Assembly: GCF_019173455.1 (NCBI RefSeq)
Contig: NZ_JADPQH010000001.1
Coordinates: 310,001-374,000, forward strand
Direction of reading: 5' to 3'
DNA: 64,000 nucleotides
Origin: Nesterenkonia sp. Act20
GTDB taxonomy: Bacteria > Actinomycetota > Actinomycetes > Actinomycetales > Micrococcaceae
Positions 58,900 through 64,000 of the stretch are shown here, piece after piece. The notes beneath the pieces are model-generated. The model was not told where the DNA came from and did no database searches. It saw nothing but the letters and a program-made list of their open reading frames with translations. The translations under genes were made by a program, and so were the position numbers. Numbering within the stretch: position 1 is the stretch's first letter; each line of letters begins with the position of its first letter.

Positions 58900-61110
58900 T
58901 CACAACATGCAGGAGACGCAGCCGTCGACTTCGGTGCCTTCAAGCGCGAGCTGGCGAAGACGGATGTAGTAGAGCGTCTTGATGCCCTTGCGCCATGCAT
59001 AGATCTGGGCCTTGTTGATGTCGCGGGTGCTGGCGGTGTCCTTGAAGAACAATGTCAGTGACAGGCCCTGGTCCACGTGCTGAGTCGCCGCGGCGTAGGT
59101 GTCGATGATCTTCTCGTACCCGATCTCATAGGCATCCTGGTAGTACTCCAGGTTGTCGTTGGTGAGGTAGGGCGCGGGGTAGTAGACGCGGCCGAGCTTG
59201 CCTTCTTTGCGGATCTCGATCTTCGAGGCCACTGGGTGGATCGAGGAGGTCGAGTTGTTGATGTAGGAGATGGAGCCGGTCGGCGGCACCGCCTGCAGGT
59301 TCTGGTTGTAGATGCCGTGGGCCATGACCGAGGCCTTGAGCTCCAGCCAGTCAGCCTGGGTGGGGATGTTCACGTGGCCGAACAGGGTGCGGACCTTCTC
59401 GGTGGCAGGCTCCCAGGGCTGCTCGGTGTACTTGTCGAAGAACTCGCCGGTGGCATACTTCGAGTTCTCGAAGCCGTCGAAGCGCTGACCCGTCTCGATC
59501 GAGAGCTTGTTCGAGGAGCGAAGCGCGTGGTAGAGCACCGTGTAGAAGTAGATGTTGGTGAAATCGATGCCCTCTTCGGACCCATAGTGCACGCGTTCCC
59601 GCGCCAGGTAGCCGTGCAGGTTCATCTGGCCCAGGCCGATCGCGTGCGAGCGGCGGTTGCCCTCAGCGATCGAGGGCACCGAGTTGATGTAGGACATGTC
59701 CGAGACAGCGGTCAGCGTGCGGATCGCGGTCTCGATGGTCTGGCCGAAGTCCGGGGAGTCCATCGCCTTGGCGATGTTCATCGAGCCCAGGTTGCAGGAG
59801 ATGTCCTTGCCGATCTCGGAGTAGCTCAGGTCATCGGCGAACTCGCTGGGCTCCGAGACCTGAAGGATCTCCGAGCACAGGTTGGACATGGAGATCCGTC
59901 CGGCGATCGGGTTGGCCCGGTTCACCGTGTCTTCGAACATCACATACGGGTAACCGGACTCGAACTGGATCTCGGCCAGGGTCTGGAAGAACTCACGTGC
60001 GTTGATCTTGGTCTTGCGGATCCGCGCGTCGTCGACCATCTCGTGATACTTCTCAGTGACCGAGATCTCGCTGAATGCCTTCCCGTAGACGCGTTCCACG
60101 TCATAGGGGCTGAACAGGTACATCGGCTCGTTCTTCTTGGCGAGCTCGAATGTGATGTCCGGGACCACGACGCCGAGCGAGAGGGTCTTGATCCGGATCT
60201 TCTCGTCGGCGTTCTCACGCTTGGTGTCCAGGAAGCGGAAGATGTCCGGGTGGTGAGCGTTGAGATAGACCGCGCCGGCACCCTGGCGTGCGCCCAGCTG
60301 GTTCGCATAGGAGAAGGAGTCTTCCAGAAGCTTCATCACCGGGATCACACCGGAGGACTGGTTCTGGATGTGCTTGATCGGGGCGCCGTTCTCGCGGATG
60401 TTGGTCAGCGAGAGCGCCACGCCTCCCCCGCGCTTGGAAAGCTGCAGGGAGGAGTTGATCGCGCGGGCGATGGACTCCATGTTGTCTTCGATGCGCAGCA
60501 GGAAGCACGAGACGAGTTCGCCGCGCTGCTTCTTGCCTGAGTTCAGGAAGGTCGGGGTGGCAGGCTGGAAACGGCCGGAGATCATCTCATCGACCATCCG
60601 GTAAGCCAGCTGCTCGTCACCGCGGGCCAGATGCAGGGCGACCATGGTGACACGGTCCTCGTAGCGCTCCAGGTAACGGTCGCCGTCGAAGGTCTTCAGC
60701 GCGTAGGAAGTGTAGAACTTGAAGGCGCCCAAGAAGGTTGGGAAGCGGAACTTCGCAGCATAGGCACGATCGAAGATGGCGGTGATGAACTCGTCGGAGT
60801 ACTGCTCGAGCGTCTCGAACTCGTAGTAGTCGTTTTCAACCAGGTAGCCAAGCTTCTCCTGGAGGTTGTGGAAGAAGACCGTGTTGGTGTTCACGTGGTC
60901 CAGGAAGTACTGGCGGGCTGCGAGCTGATCCGCCTCGAACTGGATCTCACCCTCGGGTCCATAGAGGTTGAGCATGGCGTTGAGCTCGTGATAGCTCAGG
61001 CCCTGCCACTGGGCGGGCATCGCTTTGGCCAGCGGTGCGTCCATGGAGTCCCGGCCGTGCTGGGTCGGGGCGGTGCTCGCCGCATTCAGCGGCTTGGTTG
61101 CTGTTTCCAA
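58900..61110 (-). CDS. nrdE: Class Ib ribonucleotide reductase alpha subunit
   Basis: Catalytic subunit that reduces ribonucleoside diphosphates. The 736 residues contain the NrdE N-terminus ([20 protein letters not shown], no ATP cone), [14 protein letters not shown], the active-site [20 protein letters not shown] and the C-terminal redox pair CVSC. The TTG at 61110 overlaps nrdI by 25 nt; the ATG at 61044 is an alternative start that still leaves the whole conserved region. Part of nrdHIEF. Confidence 0.97.
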   Translation of the reverse strand: METATKPLNAASTAPTQHGRDSMDAPLAKAMPAQWQGLSYHELNAMLNLYGPEGEIQFEADQLAARQYFLDHVNTNTVFFHNLQEKLGYLVENDYYEFETLEQYSDEFITAIFDRAYAAKFRFPTFLGAFKFYTSYALKTFDGDRYLERYEDRVTMVALHLARGDEQLAYRMVDEMISGRFQPATPTFLNSGKKQRGELVSCFLLRIEDNMESIARAINSSLQLSKRGGGVALSLTNIRENGAPIKHIQNQSSGVIPVMKLLEDSFSYANQLGARQGAGAVYLNAHHPDIFRFLDTKRENADEKIRIKTLSLGVVVPDITFELAKKNEPMYLFSPYDVERVYGKAFSEISVTEKYHEMVDDARIRKTKINAREFFQTLAEIQFESGYPYVMFEDTVNRANPIAGRISMSNLCSEILQVSEPSEFADDLSYSEIGKDISCNLGSMNIAKAMDSPDFGQTIETAIRTLTAVSDMSYINSVPSIAEGNRRSHAIGLGQMNLHGYLARERVHYGSEEGIDFTNIYFYTVLYHALRSSNKLSIETGQRFDGFENSKYATGEFFDKYTEQPWEPATEKVRTLFGHVNIPTQADWLELKASVMAHGIYNQNLQAVPPTGSISYINNSTSSIHPVASKIEIRKEGKLGRVYYPAPYLTNDNLEYYQDAYEIGYEKIIDTYAAATQHVDQGLSLTLFFKDTASTRDINKAQIYAWRKGIKTLYYIRLRQLALEGTEVDGCVSCML

Positions 61111-61514
61111 AACTCTTCCAATCCCTTTTCGACTGTGGCCACGTCTTCGGGTGTGCCCATCAGTTCAAATCTGTATAGATGAGGGACTCCGCATTTGGCG
61201 GCGACGATATCCCCTGCGATGCAATAACTCTCATAAAAGTTTGTGTTGCCCGCGCCGATCACTCCGCGCAGGAGGTTCCTGTTGGATTCAACATTGAGGA
61301 ACTTGATGACCTGCTTCGGCACCGAGCCTTCGCCGGCATCGGCGCCATAGGAGGGCAGGACCAGGACGAAGGGCTGCTCCGCCGCGAGGGTCTCATCCTT
61401 GGTCCGAAGCGGAAGTCTGGCGATCTCCCCCGCCCCGTGCTTCAGCTTCTCCACGAACCGGTGTGTGTTGTTCGACACCGAGGAGAAGTAGATCAGACGT
61501 GCCGTGGTGTTCAC
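61086..61514 (-). CDS. nrdI: Class Ib RNR flavodoxin NrdI
   Basis: Flavodoxin-like protein that supplies oxidant for assembly of the NrdF manganese-tyrosyl cofactor. The 142 residues include [44 protein letters not shown]. Start is a GTG at 61514, 7 bp after the nrdH stop codon. The gene order nrdH-nrdI-nrdE-nrdF is complete. Confidence 0.96.
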   Translation of the reverse strand: MNTTARLIYFSSVSNNTHRFVEKLKHGAGEIARLPLRTKDETLAAEQPFVLVLPSYGADAGEGSVPKQVIKFLNVESNRNLLRGVIGAGNTNFYESYCIAGDIVAAKCGVPHLYRFELMGTPEDVATVEKGLEEFWKQQPSR

Positions 61515-61521
61515 GGCTGCA

Positions 61522-61773
61522 TCAGGCGACCGAGCTGACCGCAGCGTGCTGGACAGCCAGCTCGGAGATCTTGTCGGGACGGAATCCGGACCAGTGGTCA
61601 GCGTCGGTGATCACGACGGGAGCCTGCATATATCCCAGTGCGCGCAGCCGCTCGAGGGCCTCGGCATCCTGGGTGATGTCGACGGTCTCGTAGGTCACGC
61701 CGTTCTTGTCCAGAGCGCGATACGTAGCGTTGCACTGGACGCAGGCAGGCTTGGTGTAGACAGTGACAGACAT
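61522..61773 (-). CDS. nrdH: Glutaredoxin-like NrdH redoxin
   Basis: Electron donor to NrdE. The 83 residues carry the redox motif CVQC (residues 11-14) in [17 protein letters not shown], and the NrdH-type [26 protein letters not shown] precedes the ATG. It is the first gene of the operon, 44 bp downstream of the nearer NrdR-like box. Confidence 0.97.
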   Translation of the reverse strand: MSVTVYTKPACVQCNATYRALDKNGVTYETVDITQDAEALERLRALGYMQAPVVITDADHWSGFRPDKISELAVQHAAVSSVA

Positions 61774-61816
61774 GTGGCTCCCCGATTTTCTCCGTGGTGT
61801 TCTTACGATGCTTCAA

Positions 61817-61832
61817 TACTACATCTTGGGTT
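61817..61832. promoter_or_regulatory. NrdR-like box 1
   Basis: ATACTACATCTTGGGT matches the NrdR consensus ACACWATATATWGTGT at 12 of 16 positions. It lies 44 bp before nrdH. Confidence 0.6.
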
Positions 61833-61848
61833 CTGGGATATCACTAGC

Positions 61849-61864
61849 CACTAGATGCTGTACT
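61849..61864. promoter_or_regulatory. NrdR-like box 2
   Basis: CCACTAGATGCTGTAC matches the NrdR consensus at 11 of 16 positions and begins 32 bp from box 1, about three helical turns, the usual spacing for paired NrdR boxes. Confidence 0.6.
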
Positions 61865-61892
61865 CACACCCATGTAGTTCTCCACCGCGAGT

Positions 61893-61909
61893 CCACAGGA
61901 CCTGTGGAT
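61893..61909. promoter_or_regulatory. Palindrome TCCACAG-GAC-CTGTGGA
   Basis: Perfect 7-3-7 inverted repeat between the NrdR-like boxes and the alarmone synthetase gene. It could be an operator; the arms also resemble part of a DnaA box (TCCACA) but lack its TTA. Confidence 0.3.
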
Positions 61910-62243
61910 CATCACTTCGCTGCAATGACGCGGAACCAACGGGAGAGCTTCCCCTTCCTCCACAGCTGGGGAGGACGAAACTCCCAAGAAGAAGTTTCTG
62001 AGGAGACGGCGTGTCTCGGCGTGTCCTGGTGCTCCAGCAGAAGATGTTGAGTCCGCGCAGCCGAGAGGACACTAGATGTGGTGTTCTGAGTCTCCGGATT
62101 GGGGAGGTCTGAGAGCTTGGACAGACACCGTCGAGGGACTTCACAGACTGGGCACCTAGGGTCGAGAATCGAATCACCGGTCCTGTGGCCGGCGCCTCGC
62201 AGCTCCACGTTGCGGGTACCTGAACTCCGAGGAGATCTTCCCC

Positions 62244-63299
62244 ATGTCCGCTGGACGCCCTCCTGACACTGACAGTCAGTTTCTTCCCCCCGAGGCGCCC
62301 GATCTGGCCTCTATCGGCACCGACGGGCGACGGCTGGGAAACCGAGATCTGGACCGCCACCGGGCCACGACGCGGACACGGCAGAACACTGCGCGTCGCA
62401 GCGGCTCGACCGGGGCCCCGACGGCCAGCGCCAGCGGAAGAGTCTCGGGCAGCGAGAGCAACGTGTATCAGCAGCTGCTGTCTCAGCTGCACACGACATC
62501 CGGGACGCAGGGCGAGGACGTCGCCGTCCGGATGGCCGATATCCGCCGCCAGCTCACCGAATTTCAGCTGCACTATAAGTTCGGCATGGATGAGGTGCTG
62601 ACCAAGATCAATGTGCTGCGTGAGGAGTTCGAGCACACCCGCGACTACTCTCCGATCGAGCACGTGAACTACCGGCTCAAGTCCCTGGATCGGATCCTGG
62701 ACAAGGTCCAGCGCTACGGCTGTGAACCCACGCTGGAGAGCATCAAGCATTCCATTCGCGACATCGCCGGGATTCGGATCACCTGTTCCTTCGTCTCCGA
62801 TGCCTACTGGGTGGCGGAGATGCTGTGCAGCCAGCCCGACCTGCGCGTGGTGGAGGTCAAGGACTACATCCGGCGGCCCAAGCTCAACGGCTACCAGAGC
62901 CTTCATGTGATCGTCCAGGTGCCGGTCTTCTTGTCCAACCGCACCGAGTTCGTCTATGTGGAGGTCCAGATCCGCACCGTGGCCATGGACTTCTGGGCCT
63001 CGCTCGAGCACAAGATCTACTACACCTACGACGGCGAGGTCCCCGGGGACATCCTCGATGAGCTTCGCGACGCGGCTGTGCAGGCGGCGGCGCTGGACAA
63101 GCAGATGGCCTCGATCCGGGACCGGGTGACCGCGTTGAAGGATCAGGCTCCGGTCTCCGGTCAGGGCGCCACCGGACCGACTCCCAGCGATCGGACGACG
63201 GGCGCATGGTTCCCCTCCGACGACTCCATGGGCACGACGTGGCAGTGGGAGGACATCGCCAAGCATGCCGGCGGACCCCACGAGGGCCCCCAGGACTAG
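62244..63299 (+). CDS. Small alarmone synthetase (RelA/SpoT synthetase domain, RelQ-like)
   Basis: A 351-residue (p)ppGpp synthetase without hydrolase or ACT/TGS domains. The core, about residues 100-290, shows HVNYRLKSLDRILDKVQ, RDIAGIRITCSFVSDAYW, DYIRRPKLNGYQSLHVIVQ and EVQIRTVAMDFWASLEHKI. An N-terminal tail of about 75 Ser/Thr/Arg-rich residues and a C-terminal tail ending in TTWQWEDIAK are longer than in RelQ of Firmicutes (about 210 residues). GGAGAT lies before the ATG. Divergent from nrdHIEF. Confidence 0.93.
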   Translation: MSAGRPPDTDSQFLPPEAPDLASIGTDGRRLGNRDLDRHRATTRTRQNTARRSGSTGAPTASASGRVSGSESNVYQQLLSQLHTTSGTQGEDVAVRMADIRRQLTEFQLHYKFGMDEVLTKINVLREEFEHTRDYSPIEHVNYRLKSLDRILDKVQRYGCEPTLESIKHSIRDIAGIRITCSFVSDAYWVAEMLCSQPDLRVVEVKDYIRRPKLNGYQSLHVIVQVPVFLSNRTEFVYVEVQIRTVAMDFWASLEHKIYYTYDGEVPGDILDELRDAAVQAAALDKQMASIRDRVTALKDQAPVSGQGATGPTPSDRTTGAWFPSDDSMGTTWQWEDIAKHAGGPHEGPQD

Positions 63300-63354
63300 T
63301 CGGGGTCGAGATGCTCCGCTCAGGCCAACGGCTCTGCTGTAGGTCAGGTTCTGC

Positions 63355-64000
63355 TCAGTCCCAGAGCTCCGCGAAGTGCTGGATGGGCCCGTGGCCGGTT
63401 CCCACTTCGAGGGTCTCGGAGGCCTCGAGCGCGTGGGTCATCCATTGTTTGACCACCGGCAGGGCCTCGGTCCAGCTGTAGCCGCGGGCGGTGAGTGTGG
63501 CCAGGGCCGCGGAGACGGAGCATCCCGTGCCGTGAGTGTTCTGGGTGTGGATGCGCGGGGAGGTGAACTGTTCCTCGCGCGGGCGCACACCGTGCTGGAG
63601 CGGGTAGACCAGGGTGTCGACCACCTGCTGCTGCGCTGTGTCATCCTCCAGATGACCGCCCTTGGCCAGGACCACCACCTGGTGAGCGTCCGCCACGGTG
63701 CGCGCCTGGAGCACCATCGCCTGGGGGTCCTGCGCCTGTGCGGCTCCGGCGAGCAGCGCGAGCTCGGGCACGTTCGGGGTGATCAGCTCGGCACGGTGGA
63801 GAAACGCGATCAGCGCAGTCTCCGCAGCGGCGTCGAGCAGCCGGTCGCCCGAGGTGGCGACCATGACGGGGTCCAGGACCAGCCGTGGGCGCGAGTCGTC
63901 GTCGGCCCAGGTGGCGTCGAGCCAGTCAGCCACGGTGGTGATGATCTCCGCTGTTCCGAGCATGCCGATCTTGATCGCGTCGATGGCTACGTCCTCGGAG
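63355..64000 (-). CDS. thiD: Hydroxymethylpyrimidine/phosphomethylpyrimidine kinase, partial (C-terminal part)
   Basis: Thiamine pyrimidine kinase that phosphorylates HMP and HMP-P. The frame is open through the right edge, where DVAIDAIKIGMLG is read, so the N-terminus lies outside. Family segments are LVLDPVMVATSGDRLL, ELITPNVPELALL, VVLAKGGHLEDD and the anion-hole NTHGTGCSVSAALA. The visible 214 residues represent most of a roughly 270-residue protein. Confidence 0.95.
   Translation of the reverse strand, partial: SEDVAIDAIKIGMLGTAEIITTVADWLDATWADDDSRPRLVLDPVMVATSGDRLLDAAAETALIAFLHRAELITPNVPELALLAGAAQAQDPQAMVLQARTVADAHQVVVLAKGGHLEDDTAQQQVVDTLVYPLQHGVRPREEQFTSPRIHTQNTHGTGCSVSAALATLTARGYSWTEALPVVKQWMTHALEASETLEVGTGHGPIQHFAELWD

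Larger units (their letters stand above)
61774..62243. other. Divergent regulatory region between nrdH and the alarmone synthetase gene
   Basis: This 470-bp gap has no supported gene. The nrd side holds two NrdR-like boxes (61817-61864) and a palindrome (61893-61909). From about 61915 to 62220 I see nothing except repeated short CTCC-rich and TCCACAG words; the far end provides GGAGAT before the alarmone synthetase ATG. A long leftward frame through here (61851-63281) is antisense to the synthetase gene and has no family signal. Confidence 0.6.

Noticed and set aside
61851-63281. 476-codon leftward open frame
   Set aside because: It is antisense to the well-supported alarmone synthetase gene and shows no family motif; long antisense frames are expected in GC-rich DNA with a third-position bias.

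Overview
The window is a GC-rich chromosomal segment of an actinobacterium, most likely a Micrococcaceae member (Arthrobacter/Nesterenkonia/Micrococcus type). Lineage markers are RbpA, a HelY-type helicase, a mycothiol-linked formaldehyde dehydrogenase (MscR), polyprenol-phosphate mannose synthase, class Ib NrdHIEF, an ANTAR regulator, a large RNase E/G and the conserved actinobacterial proteins DUF4191, DUF4192, DUF3054, DUF7455 and PAC2. Many proteins carry Asp/Glu-rich tails or linkers (SucB, the 475-residue membrane protein at 43577, the ProA N-terminus), which would fit a salt-tolerant genus such as Nesterenkonia; the genus is inference. I see no IS element, prophage, CRISPR array or rRNA. 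There is one tRNA (Ala-GGC).

Layout. 1-10.3 kb: start of rpsD, then a lipoate and 2-oxoacid dehydrogenase block (DUF4191, lipA, lipB, a membrane Ser/Thr kinase, E2 sucB, E3 lpdA, pepA). 10.5-19 kb: PAC2 protein, DUF4192, the principal sigma factor sigA, DUF7455, parE, ctaB and a CBS-like protein. 19-26.6 kb: GAF-ANTAR regulator, YigZ, an aldehyde dehydrogenase/DUF779 pair with a divergent GAF regulator, gdhA and an MFS transporter. 26.6-35.7 kb: helY, a degenerate amidohydrolase, ppm1, rbpA, an SPFH/NfeD pair, an RlmA-like methyltransferase and DUF3054. 35.8-42.8 kb: a stress/redox block (Zn alcohol dehydrogenase, general-stress SDR, DUF7218, catalase, an SDR fused to a helical domain, aldo/keto reductase). 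43-54 kb: a long leftward housekeeping run (rne, rplU, rpmA, obgE, proB, proA, small membrane protein, nadD, acidic membrane protein, rsfS, tRNA-Ala). 54.5-64 kb: VKOR, mscR plus MBL hydrolase, a lipoate ligase/LipM-like protein, nrdHIEF, a small alarmone synthetase and the end of thiD.

How the genes fit together. LipB and LipA make lipoyl groups for the E2 encoded next door, which LpdA reoxidises; a second lipoate-family enzyme lies at 57 kb. SigA and its partner RbpA are both here, and rbpA has a good sigma-R-type promoter (GGAAT-N19-GTT). nrdHIEF has two NrdR-like boxes 32 bp apart. Most operons end in strong GC hairpins, several of them shared by convergent genes. At least seven genes have a TANNNT -10 hexamer ending 6-7 nt before the start codon, which predicts leaderless mRNAs.

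The best leads for new biology are the amidohydrolase-like protein that has lost its metal-binding HxH and is coupled to helY, the SDR-helical-domain fusion in an operon with an aldo/keto reductase, a terminator-like hairpin 38 nt before obgE, and the repeat-bearing acidic membrane protein between nadD and rsfS. I did not find a clearly novel defence or mobile system.
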